Assembly (NCBI RefSeq): GCF_003635045.1 | Contig: NZ_RBXT01000001.1 | Span: 1,736,001 to 1,800,000, forward strand | Reading direction: 5' to 3' | DNA: 64,000 nt | From: Terracoccus luteus | GTDB taxonomy: Bacteria; Actinomycetota; Actinomycetes; Actinomycetales; Dermatophilaceae | Part shown: positions 37,428 through 46,895 of the stretch, one piece after another | How positions within the stretch are numbered: position 1 is the stretch's first letter | Layout of the letters: the number at the start of each line of letters is the position of its first letter | Notes under the pieces: generated by a model | What the model saw: the letters and a program-made list of their open reading frames with translations, nothing else | Databases searched by the model: none | Told to the model about the DNA's origin: nothing | Made by a program: the position numbers and the translations under genes

Positions 37428-38543
37428 TCAGGAACGGGGTCGCTCCGACCGCTCGACCGCCGCATCGAGGGACCGCTCGACCGATGGGTCCGCCGGCTCG
37501 TCCACGCCGCCGTCACGGTCGGCGGGGTCGTCCGAGGCGTCCGGCTCGGCCGTCCGGATCGGGTCGCCGCCGTCGGCCGGTCCGGCGTCGACGCCGTCAC
37601 GGGTGTCGGCCGCGGGAGCCGGCCCACCGGCATCCGCCTCACGCCGGGCGAGGCGCGCGCAGCGGAACCAGAGCCACACCCCGAGGGCGAAGACGAGCAG
37701 CGAGACCCACGTGTTGACCCGCTGGCCGAGGATGCGGTTGGCCTCGTCGGTGCGCAGGTTCTCGATGACGATGCGACCGACCGGGTAGCCCATGACGTAC
37801 GCGGCGAAGGTCTGGCCCGGCCGCAGGTCGCGGTGGCGCCCCAGCCAAAGCAGGACGGCGGCGAGGACGAGGCACCACAGCGCCTCGTAGAGGAAGGTCG
37901 GCTGGAAGTAGCCCTTGACGACGGGGTTGCCCGCGGCGTCGACGACGGCCCGGCCCGCACCGGAGTCCCACTCGTAGATCTTGAGCTTCCACGGCAGATC
38001 GGTCGGCGAGCCGTAGATCTCGTTGTTGAACCAGTTGCCGAAGCGGCCCATGGCCTGGGCGATCGCGATGCCCGGGGCGGCGGCGTCGGCGAAGTCGCGG
38101 AAGGTGACGCCGTTCTTGCGACAGCCGATGAGCGCGCCGACGGCACCGAGCGCGATGGCGCCCCAGATGCCGAGGCCGCCCTCGTAGATCGCGAAGGCCC
38201 GCCACGGGTTGCCGCCCTCGCCGAAGTACGGCTGGGGGGTGGTGATGAGGTGGTAGAGACGACCGCCGAGGATGCCGAACGGCACCGCCCACGCGGAGAT
38301 GTCGATGGCCACGCCGGCGCGGTGGCCGCGCGCGGCGAGGCGGCGCTGGGTGAGCCAGACGGCGACGACGATGCCGAGCAGGATGCAGAGGGCGTACCCG
38401 CGGATCGGCAGCGGCCCGAGGTGCCACACGCCGACCGAGGGCGAGGGGATCTCGGCCGGCACCACGGCGGCGAGCTGCCCGCGGATGCCGGTGGGCAGGG
38501 TCGGCATGGTCAGCAGGGTCGGCAGCGCCGCCAGGGCGGTCAC
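37428..38543 (-). CDS. lgt: Prolipoprotein diacylglyceryl transferase
   Basis: Membrane enzyme moving diacylglycerol from phosphatidylglycerol to the lipobox cysteine of prolipoproteins, such as the LivJ and SGNH lipoproteins in this window. From GTG 38541-38543 it has 371 residues; ATG 38505-38507 (359 residues) is an alternative. About seven helices. Lgt features are GVWHLGPLPIRGYAL, RLYHLITTPQPYF, GLGIWGAI and the signature GRFGNWFNNEIYG. The last 85 residues are an Asp/Pro/Glu-rich cytoplasmic tail, common in actinobacteria. The GTG start overlaps the trpA stop by 4 nt, so it is coupled to the trp genes. Confidence 0.94.
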   Translation of the reverse strand: MTALAALPTLLTMPTLPTGIRGQLAAVVPAEIPSPSVGVWHLGPLPIRGYALCILLGIVVAVWLTQRRLAARGHRAGVAIDISAWAVPFGILGGRLYHLITTPQPYFGEGGNPWRAFAIYEGGLGIWGAIALGAVGALIGCRKNGVTFRDFADAAAPGIAIAQAMGRFGNWFNNEIYGSPTDLPWKLKIYEWDSGAGRAVVDAAGNPVVKGYFQPTFLYEALWCLVLAAVLLWLGRHRDLRPGQTFAAYVMGYPVGRIVIENLRTDEANRILGQRVNTWVSLLVFALGVWLWFRCARLARREADAGGPAPAADTRDGVDAGPADGGDPIRTAEPDASDDPADRDGGVDEPADPSVERSLDAAVERSERPRS

Positions 38544-39333
38544 CGTCCGCGCCGCACGCCGTCGGCGAGCTCGCGGGCGAGGGCGCCGACGGCCTCGATG
38601 CCGGCCTCGGGGCTGCTCGCCTCCGTGAGGCAGCGCACGAGCGCCGACCCGACGATGACCCCGTCGGCGAAACGGCCGATCTCGGCGGCCTGGTCGCCGC
38701 TCGAGACGCCGAGCCCGACGCAGACCGGCAGGTCGGTGGCCTCGCGGGTGCGCGCCACGAGCTGCTCGGCGGCGGCGTCGACGCTGGTGCGGGCGCCGGT
38801 GACGCCCATCACGGCCGTGGCGTAGACGAAGCCGCGGCACTGGGCCGTGACCTTGGCCAGCCGCTCGGGCGTCGAGCTGGGGGCGACGAGGAAGACCTTG
38901 TCGAGGTCGTGGGCGTCGGCGGCGGCGATCCACTCGCCGGCCTCGTCGGGGATGAGGTCGGGCGTGATGAGGCCGGCTCCCCCGGCAGCCTCCACGTCGG
39001 CGGCGAACCGCTCGACCCCGTAGCGCAGCACCGGGTTCCAGTACGTCATGACGAGCGCCTCGGCGCCGGCCTCCTGCACCGCCTTGACGGCGGTGAAGAC
39101 GTCGCTGAGGTGGACACCGCCCTCGAGGGCGCGCACGGCGGCGTCCTGGATGACGGGCCCGTCCATGACGGGGTCGCTGTACGGCACGCCGATCTCGACG
39201 ATGTCGACCCCGGCCTGCACCATCGTGCGCATGGCCTCGATCGAGCCCTCGACGGTCGGGAAGCCGACGGGCAGGTAACCGACGAGTGCCGCGCGGTTCT
39301 CCGCACGGCACCGGTCGAGGACGTCGGCGACGC

Positions 39334-39337
<4 letters not shown>
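38540..39337 (-). CDS. trpA: Tryptophan synthase alpha subunit
   Basis: 265 residues, TIM barrel cleaving indole-3-glycerol phosphate to indole for TrpB. Catalytic Glu lies in [18 protein letters not shown] and catalytic Asp in [10 protein letters not shown]; the phosphate site includes [13 protein letters not shown] and [12 protein letters not shown] 39335-39337 overlaps the trpB stop by 4 nt (GTGA). The upstream part of the long open frame is a shadow of trpB. Confidence 0.96.
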
Positions 39338-40616
<1,279 letters not shown>

Positions 40617-40620
<4 letters not shown>

Positions 40621-41522
40621 CGGGGACCAGCTCCCGTCTGTGCTGTCGTCTGGGCTGAGGTCGTCTGAGAGGTGGGCGCACCCGCCGTGGCCGCCGGGTC
40701 CGCCGGGTCCGCCGTGGCCGACGCGCCGCGCACGGCGGCGGCCGCCTCGGCGAAGGCGCGGATCGCACCCGTGGGGTCGCCGTGGCGCACGAGGGCCTCG
40801 CCGACGAGGACGGCCCCCGCACCGGCCCGCACGTACGTCTCGACGTCGGCGGGGCCGGTGACGCCCGACTCGGCGACGGCGACGACGCCGGCCGGGATGC
40901 GCGGCAGCAGGTCGGTCACGGTGCGCGGGTCGACCTCGAGGGTCTTGAGGTTGCGCGCGTTGACCCCGACGAGGGCGGGGCCCAGGGCGAGCGCGCGGTC
41001 GAGCTCGGCCGCGTCGTGCACCTCGACGAGCGCCGTCATCCCGAGGCTGCGGGCCTGCTCGTGCAGGTCGCGCAGCAGGGCGTCGTCGAGGGCCGCCACG
41101 ATGAGCAGGACGAGGTCGGCGCCGTGGGCGCGGGCCTCGGTCACCTGGTAGGCGTCGACGGTGAAGTCCTTGCGCAGCAGCGGAGTCGGCACGGCCGACC
41201 GCACGACGTCGAGGTCGGCGAGGCTGCCGCCGAAGCGGCGCTGCTCGGTGAGCACGCTGATGGCGCTCGCTCCCCCGGCCGCGTAGGCGCGCGCGAGGAC
41301 GCCCGGCTCGGGGATGTCGGCCAGCGCGCCCTTGCTCGGGCTCGACCGCTTGACCTCGGCGATGACGGCCACGCCGTGCGCGGCCCGCATGCCGGGAACG
41401 GGGTCGAGCGCCGGCGCGACGTCGGCCAGCCGGGCCTCCAGCGAGGCGAGCGAGGTGGTGGCGCGGCGCTGGTCGAGGTCGTCGCGGACGCCGTCGATGA
41501 TCCCGTCGAGAACCGTCCCCAC
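40617..41522 (-). CDS. trpC: Indole-3-glycerol phosphate synthase
   Basis: 301 residues, TIM barrel that closes the indole ring from CdRP. Recognisable parts are [13 protein letters not shown] (catalytic Lys), [27 protein letters not shown] (second Lys), [20 protein letters not shown] and AESGVTG. The last 35 residues are a Thr/Ala/Gln-rich tail beyond the fold. GTG 41520-41522 starts 5 nt after the HGxxPAAW stop. trpF is not fused here, and PriA probably does its job as in other actinobacteria. Confidence 0.95.
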
Positions 41523-41527
41523 GGGGC

Positions 41528-41800
41528 TCAGCTCTTGCCGCGGGTGTCGGCGCCGACCTCGTCGGGGGCGTCGGCGAAGGCACCACCGGCCTGCGCGTGG
41601 TGGCCGTCGCTGCCGTAGCCGGCCATCGAGAGGATCTTGCCGAGGGCGGCACCGATCACCATGACGACCGCACCGATGATCCCCACGACGAGGTTCGGGA
41701 TGACGACGGCGACCGAGGCGATGGCGGTGCCCAGCAGGATGACCCCCACCGACACCCACGCGGCGGTGCTGTGGCCGTGGTTCTCGTCGTGATCTGCCAT
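41528..41800 (-). CDS. HGxxPAAW family protein
   Basis: 90-residue membrane protein of the actinobacterial HGxxPAAW family, here with [11 protein letters not shown] in place of the full motif (Ser-Thr where Pro is usual). Two hydrophobic helices (about 15-35 and 38-58) are followed by an acidic polar tail. It lies inside the trp cluster between the Trp-associated membrane protein and trpC, the usual place for this family, but no function is known. ATG 41798-41800 is preceded by AGAGAGG. Confidence 0.88.
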   Translation of the reverse strand: MADHDENHGHSTAAWVSVGVILLGTAIASVAVVIPNLVVGIIGAVVMVIGAALGKILSMAGYGSDGHHAQAGGAFADAPDEVGADTRGKS

Positions 41801-41920
41801 GAGGGACCTCTCTTCGTTCACGTCGCGCCGGTGCCGGCGCGGACATTCCCATTGTGTCAGGTGGTGCGGATGCCGGTGAGCGCGGCCGGGCGTGAGGGTG
41901 GCCACGCCGTGACCCGCCGG

Positions 41921-41964
41921 CCCCGGGTCGTCCCCGGGCTGCCCGCGGGTCGTCCGCGGGTCGT
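41921..41964. repeat. 11-bp tandem array inside the trp cluster
   Basis: Four 11-bp units in the 202-nt gap 41801-42002: CCCCGGGTCGT, CCCCGGGCTGC, then CCGCGGGTCGT twice exactly (41943-41953, 41954-41964). A GGATGCCGG occurs at 41868-41876. No gene is seen in the gap. Confidence 0.85.
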
Positions 41965-42002
41965 CCATAGGCGGCCGACGGGCGGTGGTGGTGCGGCCGG
42001 CG

Positions 42003-42728
42003 TCAGCCGCGGCTCGGTCGCTCGTCGTCGCCGAGGGTGGGGTCGCCGCCCTCGCTGAGCTCGTCCCACACGGTGCGCACCTGGCCGCGCGGGCCGCTCT
42101 CGGGCTTCGCGGCGGCGGTCGTCGTGCCGCGCTCGTAGCGACCGGACAGCCCGGCCCAGGAGCGGCTCGAGACGGCGGTCAGGGCGGCGCCGGCGACGAG
42201 GGCGACCGCGCTGACGAGGGCGAGCCACGCCCACGTCGTCGTCTGGCCGACGGCGTCGGGGGGCGTGGTGCGGGCGAGCTCGCGGGCGACGGCCTCGGCG
42301 ACCGTCTGCGACGGGCGCAGCGCGGCGACGACGGTGAAGGCGGCGGCGCCGAGGGCGGCGAGCACCATGACGCCGGCCGACACGGCCCGGATGACGCGGC
42401 CGCCGGTCATGAGGCCGAGCAGGGCCACGACGGCGACCGCGGCCAGGCCGACGACGCCGGGCGCGGCGGTGCCACCCGAGACGGTCTTGGCGCCGGCCGA
42501 CAGCACGTCGTCGGCCCGCCCCGTCGCCCAGGGGCGGGTGGTCAGGGCGAGCACGAGGACGGCGGGCACGAGCACGGCGACGGAGGCCCGCCGCTTGTCG
42601 AGGTGGCCGCGACGGGGGCGGGCGGGCGACGCCTCGGCGGGCGTACCGGCATCCGGCCCGCTCGTCGTCAGCCCGGCGGTGCGGCCTTCGCTGGTGGGCT
42701 CGGCCCCCTCGGGCGCAGGCCCGGTCAT
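42003..42728 (-). CDS. Trp biosynthesis-associated membrane protein
   Basis: 241 residues, TIGR02234/Trp_oprn_chp family, found next to trpE in actinobacteria. A polar Pro/Glu/Thr leader of about 45 residues precedes four hydrophobic helices (starting ASVAVLVPAVLVLALTTRPW, the conserved R-P-W after the first helix). The tail is polar. ATG 42726-42728 overlaps the trpE stop by 4 nt. Biochemical role unknown; genome context alone links it to tryptophan. Confidence 0.88.
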   Translation of the reverse strand: MTGPAPEGAEPTSEGRTAGLTTSGPDAGTPAEASPARPRRGHLDKRRASVAVLVPAVLVLALTTRPWATGRADDVLSAGAKTVSGGTAAPGVVGLAAVAVVALLGLMTGGRVIRAVSAGVMVLAALGAAAFTVVAALRPSQTVAEAVARELARTTPPDAVGQTTTWAWLALVSAVALVAGAALTAVSSRSWAGLSGRYERGTTTAAAKPESGPRGQVRTVWDELSEGGDPTLGDDERPSRG

Positions 42729-44338
42729 GCCTGCACCGGCCGCAGCCCGCCGGCGGCAGCGATGGCGCGCAGGGCGGCGGCCGCCTTGTTGACGGTCTCC
42801 TCGTACTCGAGGTGGGGCACGGAGTCGGCGACGATGCCGGCACCGGCCTGCACGTGGGCGAGGCCGTCCTTGACGAGAGCGGTGCGGATGGCGATGGCGA
42901 GGTCGAGGTCGCCGGCGAAGTCGAGGTAGCCGACGACGCCGCCGTAGAGGCCGCGGCGCAGGCCCTCGTAGCCGTCGATGAGGGCCATCGCGCGGGGCTT
43001 GGGCGCGCCGCTCAGGGTGCCGGCGGGGAAGGTGGCGACGAGCGCGTCGTAGGCCGAGGCACCCTCGCGCAGGTCGCCGACGACGGTCGACTCGATGTGC
43101 ATGATGTGGCTGTACCGGCGCACCGACATGAAGTCGACGGTGTCGACGCTCCCCGGGCGGCAGATGCGCTGGAGGTCGTTGCGCGAGAGGTCGACGAGCA
43201 TGAGGTGCTCGGCGCGCTCCTTCTCGTCGGCGAGCAGCTCGTCGGCGAGGTGGGCGTCGTGGTCGGGGCTCTTGCCGCGCGGCCGCGACCCGGCAATGGG
43301 GTGGGTGATGGCCTGGCGGCCGGTGACCTTGATGAGGGCCTCCGGGCTCGAGCCGACGACGTCGTAGACGCTGCCGTCGGGGTGCGGCAGGCGCAGCAGG
43401 TACATGTAGGGACTGGGGTTGCTCACCCGCAGGGCGCGGTAGACGTCGAGCGCGTCGGCCGGGCACGGCACGGTGAAGCGCTGGCTGACGACGATCTGGA
43501 ACGCCTCGCCGGCCCGGATGGCCTCCTTGGCCTGCTCGACGGTGTCCTCGAACTGCTGCTGCGTGTGGCTGCTGCGCGGGTCGGACGCAACGGGCTCGAT
43601 GGTCGCGACCGTGCTCGGGGCGGGGGCGGCGAGCTCGGCGGTCATGCGGTCGAGGCGGGCGACGGCGTCGGCCCACGCCTGCTCGATGCGCTCGTCGGTG
43701 GCGTCGTGGTTGATGGCGTTGGCGACGAGCAGCAGCGAACCGTCGCTGTGGTCGAAGACGGCGAGGTCGCTCGCGAGCATCATCGCCAGCTCGGGCAGGT
43801 CGAGCTCGTCGCGGCCGTCGTCGGGCACGCTTTCCCACCGCCGGACGGCGTCGTAGGTGATGGCGCCGACCATGCCGCCGGTGAGCGGCGGCAGCCCGGG
43901 GATGCGCGCGGTGGCAAGGGTGGCGACGGTGTCGCGCAGGGCGGCGGTCGGGTCGCCGTCGGTGGGCAGCCCGACCGGGGGCGTGCCGATCCAGTGGGCG
44001 CGACCGTCCTGCTCGGTGAGGGTGGCGGCGCTGCGGGCGCCGACGATGGAGTACCGCGACCACACGCCGCCGTGCTCGGCCGACTCGAGCAGGAAGGTGC
44101 CCGGCTCGTCGCGGGCCAGCTTGCGGTAGACCCCGACCGGGGTCTCGGCGTCGGCGAGCAGCCGGCGCACGACCGGGACCACCCGACGCCGCTCGAGGGC
44201 GAGCTCGGTGAAGACGGCGAGGCTGGGCCACGTGACGCCCCACGTGAGGTCGGCGTGCGGGGCGGGCACGGCGGTCGCGGCGGGCGCCGCCCCCGGGTCT
44301 GCCGTCGGGGCGCTGGTCACGGTGGTCGGTTCGGGCAC
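42725..44338 (-). CDS. trpE: Anthranilate synthase component I
   Basis: 537 residues; forms anthranilate from chorismate with ammonia supplied by a TrpG subunit not found in this window. The LLES motif (within FLLESAEHG, about residue 65) is the tryptophan feedback-inhibition site, so it is probably Trp-sensitive. Chorismate-binding domain blocks: HIESTVVGDLREG, GTLSGAPKPRAM, GAGIVADSVPHLEYEE. GTG 44336-44338 has GGGGGAG upstream; a GTG 18 nt earlier is possible. No leader peptide with Trp codons is visible, so classic attenuation is unlikely. Confidence 0.95.
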   Translation of the reverse strand: MPEPTTVTSAPTADPGAAPAATAVPAPHADLTWGVTWPSLAVFTELALERRRVVPVVRRLLADAETPVGVYRKLARDEPGTFLLESAEHGGVWSRYSIVGARSAATLTEQDGRAHWIGTPPVGLPTDGDPTAALRDTVATLATARIPGLPPLTGGMVGAITYDAVRRWESVPDDGRDELDLPELAMMLASDLAVFDHSDGSLLLVANAINHDATDERIEQAWADAVARLDRMTAELAAPAPSTVATIEPVASDPRSSHTQQQFEDTVEQAKEAIRAGEAFQIVVSQRFTVPCPADALDVYRALRVSNPSPYMYLLRLPHPDGSVYDVVGSSPEALIKVTGRQAITHPIAGSRPRGKSPDHDAHLADELLADEKERAEHLMLVDLSRNDLQRICRPGSVDTVDFMSVRRYSHIMHIESTVVGDLREGASAYDALVATFPAGTLSGAPKPRAMALIDGYEGLRRGLYGGVVGYLDFAGDLDLAIAIRTALVKDGLAHVQAGAGIVADSVPHLEYEETVNKAAAALRAIAAAGGLRPVQA

Positions 44339-44371
44339 CCGGCCATTCTCCCCCACCCCCGACCCTGCCCC

Positions 44372-44429
44372 CGTCGAGAGGGCACGTAGCCCCCGTCGAG
44401 AGGGCGCGTAGCCCCCGTCGAGAGGTCAG
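44372..44429. repeat. 22-bp tandem repeat array, locus 2 (2.6 copies)
   Basis: CGTCGAGAGGGCACGTAGCC-type units at 44372-44393 and 44394-44415, plus a partial unit ending GAGAGGTCAG (44416-44429). Sequence, copy number and truncated end match locus 1 at 6816-6873. The hisI stop codon (44426-44428, minus strand) lies in the partial copy. Confidence 0.9.
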
Positions 44430-44887
44430 CCGGCGGCGGCCGGGGCGGGCGCACCCGCGGTGGCGGGCAGCATCCGGGCGTCGAAGCACGTGCGGTCGCC
44501 GGTGTGGCACGCCGCGCCCTCCTGGTCGACGGTGACGAGCAGGGCGTCGCCGTCGCAGTCGAGGCGCACACCCTTGACCCACTGGACATGGCCGCTCGTG
44601 TCGCCCTTGCGCCAGTACTCGCTGCGGCTGCGCGACCAGAACGTCACGCGGCCCTCGGTGAGGGTGCGGTGCAGCGCCTCGTCGTCCATCCAGCCGAGCA
44701 TGAGCACCTCGCCCGTGTCGTGCTGCTGCACGATCGCCGCGACGAGCCCGTGGTCGTCGCGCTTGAGCAGGGCGGCGACGCTCGGGTCGAGCCCGAGCGG
44801 CTCGGGCGACGCCTCGACCCGGTCCACCGACGTGGCCCCCTCCGGGTCGGCGGCGTCGGTGGAGTCGGTCGGCTGGTCGCTGGTCAC
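44426..44887 (-). CDS. hisI: Phosphoribosyl-AMP cyclohydrolase
   Basis: 153 residues, third step of histidine synthesis. The zinc/magnesium site is clear: [20 protein letters not shown] with GDRTCF, and the substrate loop [17 protein letters not shown] and [19 protein letters not shown] 30-residue Asp/Glu-rich leader precedes the fold. Single-function form; HisE is encoded separately at 57957. GTG 44885-44887 is only 6 nt after a CAGAAT -10-like element. It precedes trpE by 87 nt on the same strand, linking His and Trp genes. Confidence 0.94.
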   Translation of the reverse strand: MTSDQPTDSTDAADPEGATSVDRVEASPEPLGLDPSVAALLKRDDHGLVAAIVQQHDTGEVLMLGWMDDEALHRTLTEGRVTFWSRSRSEYWRKGDTSGHVQWVKGVRLDCDGDALLVTVDQEGAACHTGDRTCFDARMLPATAGAPAPAAAG

Positions 44888-44928
44888 CGCGACATTCTGC
44901 CCGTGCGGCTGCAGGTTGCGATCACCCG

Positions 44929-45008
44929 GCCGATCAACTGGCCGATCAACTGGCATCGGGTGCTGTCCCCACGACACCGGGTGCCGGCTGATCCGCCAGC
45001 TGATCGGC
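44929..45008. promoter_or_regulatory. Repeated GATCAACTG elements between ABC exporter and hisI
   Basis: GCCGATCAACTG occurs twice in tandem (44929-44952), and its inverted form CAGCTGATCGGC (one change) lies at 44997-45008, 44 nt away. They sit 40-120 nt upstream of the hisI start, inside the 196-nt gap 44888-45083, which has no gene. Binding sites for a regulator of hisI-trp, or a long hairpin, are possible. The 17-mer interspersed repeat is at 45016-45032. Confidence 0.5.
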
Positions 45009-45083
45009 GGTCGACCGGATGCCGGGTGGCCGGGTCGGGCCTGCACCTTTCCCAGCCGTGGCGGGCGATCGAGGCGGATGCCG

Positions 45084-46895
45084 TCAGACGCTGGCCTGCT
45101 GCGCCACCCACGACTCGTGCAGCCGTGAGTAGACGCCGCCCTGGCGCACGAGGTCGCGGTGCGGTCCGCGCTCGACGATGCGCCCGGCATCCACGACGAT
45201 CACCTCGTCGGCGGCCTGCGCCGTCGAGAGCCGGTGCGCGATGGCGATCGACGTGCGGCCGCGCGTCAGCGAGTCGAGGGCCCGCTGCAGTCGCACCTCG
45301 GTGCCGGGGTCGACGGCCGAGGTCGCCTCGTCGAGCACGAGCAGGTCGGGGTCGGCGAGGTAGGCGCGGGCGAGGGCGACGAGCTGGCGCTCCCCCGCCG
45401 ACAGCGACTCGCCGCGCTGGCCGACGTCGGTGGCGAGGCCGAACGGCAGGGTCGCCACCCAGGCGTCGAGCCCGAGCTCGGTCAGGGTGAGGCGCACGTC
45501 GTCGTCGGTGGCCTGCGGCCGCCCGAAACGCAGGTTGTCGAGCAGGGTGCCGTCGAAGAGGAAGCCCTCCTGCGGCACCAGCACGACCCGCTGGCGCAGC
45601 GACGAGAAGCGGATGCCGTCGAGCTCGGCGCCGTCGAGCAGCACCCGGCCGGTGGTCGGGTCCATGAGCCGGGTGAGCAGCTTGGCGAGGGTCGACTTGC
45701 CCGACCCCGTCTCGCCGACGATGGCGACCCGGCTTCGCGGTGCGATGGTGAGGTCGATGTCGTGCAGCACCGGCTCCCCGCCCGGGTAGGCGAACCCGAC
45801 GCCGTCGAACTGGACGGTGATCGGCCCGCGGGGCAGCTCGACTCCCTCGTCGCCCGGGTCGGCGACGTCGGCCGGGGTGTCGATGATGCCGATGACGCGC
45901 CGCCAGCCGGCGACCGCGTTCTGCATCTCGTTGAGGATCTCGGTGGCCTGCTGGACGGGCTGGGTGAAGAGGTTGACGAGGAAGAGGAAGGCGAGCAGCT
46001 CGCCGAGCGTCAGGCTGCCGCGGGCGGCGAGGACGGTGCCGACGACGAGCACGACACCGGTGGTCAGGCCGGACACGAGCTGGCCGGACGTGAAGGCGAT
46101 GACCGAGCGGGCCTGGGCGCCGATGGCGGCCTTGCGGTGCTCCTCGATGGCCGCGTCGATGCGCACGGAGGTGCGGTCCTCGACGCCGTACGCGCGGATG
46201 GCCTGGGCCCCGACGACCGACTCGGAGATGGCCCCGAGCATGTCGCCGACCCTCTCGCGCACCTTCGTGTACGCGCGCCCGACGATGCCCTGGAACTTGC
46301 GGATGATGATGAACAACGGCACGAAGCACAGCCAGACGACGAGCCCGAGCACCGGGCTGTAGATGACCATGAGCACGGTGGCGAGGCTGATCTGGGCGAT
46401 GTTGACGAGCAGCATGAGCCCGCCGAACTGCACGAACGTCGAGATGGTGTCGACGTCGGAGGTCACGCGCGAGACGAGCGACCCGCGCCGCTCGCTGTTC
46501 TGGGTGAGCATCGCGAGGTCGTGGATGTGACGGAACGCCCGGATGCGCAGCGTCGACAGCCCGTTCTCGGAGGCGCGGAAGAGGCGCACGTTGACGAAGT
46601 AGGCCGACAGGGCGGTGACGACGACGCCGACGAGGGCGATGCCGATGTAGCGCGCGACGGCGCCGGTGTCCGGCCCACCCTCGGCGAGGATGCCGTCGTC
46701 GGTGATGCGCTGCACGACGAACGGCACGAGCACCCGGCCGAGGGTCGAGAGCACGGCGAGCACGACCGTGACCCAGATGCCCTTCTTCAGCTCGGGCGAG
46801 AGGTGCACGCCCCGCTTGAGGGTGGCCCACGTCGTGAGCGCGGGACCGGTGTCGATGCCGTGGTGCTCGACGACGGGGGCGGACCTCAGGCTCAT
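45084..46895 (-). CDS. ABC transporter ATP-binding/permease protein, subunit B of a heterodimer
   Basis: 603-residue ABC exporter half: six membrane helices (about 35-330) fused to an ATPase. Walker A is GETGSGKST near 396, Walker [13 protein letters not shown] with the catalytic Glu intact, H-loop AHRLST. The signature motif is non-standard, LSAGERQ in place of LSGGQ. ATG 46893-46895 overlaps the stop of the upstream half by 4 nt. With that partner it should form a heterodimer with one degenerate ATP site, typical of multidrug or lipid exporters. Substrate unknown. Confidence 0.92.
   Translation of the reverse strand: MSLRSAPVVEHHGIDTGPALTTWATLKRGVHLSPELKKGIWVTVVLAVLSTLGRVLVPFVVQRITDDGILAEGGPDTGAVARYIGIALVGVVVTALSAYFVNVRLFRASENGLSTLRIRAFRHIHDLAMLTQNSERRGSLVSRVTSDVDTISTFVQFGGLMLLVNIAQISLATVLMVIYSPVLGLVVWLCFVPLFIIIRKFQGIVGRAYTKVRERVGDMLGAISESVVGAQAIRAYGVEDRTSVRIDAAIEEHRKAAIGAQARSVIAFTSGQLVSGLTTGVVLVVGTVLAARGSLTLGELLAFLFLVNLFTQPVQQATEILNEMQNAVAGWRRVIGIIDTPADVADPGDEGVELPRGPITVQFDGVGFAYPGGEPVLHDIDLTIAPRSRVAIVGETGSGKSTLAKLLTRLMDPTTGRVLLDGAELDGIRFSSLRQRVVLVPQEGFLFDGTLLDNLRFGRPQATDDDVRLTLTELGLDAWVATLPFGLATDVGQRGESLSAGERQLVALARAYLADPDLLVLDEATSAVDPGTEVRLQRALDSLTRGRTSIAIAHRLSTAQAADEVIVVDAGRIVERGPHRDLVRQGGVYSRLHESWVAQQASV

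Noticed and set aside
44339-44425. trp attenuator or T-box ahead of trpE
   Set aside because: No leader peptide with Trp codons and no T-box motif; the region is a tandem repeat.
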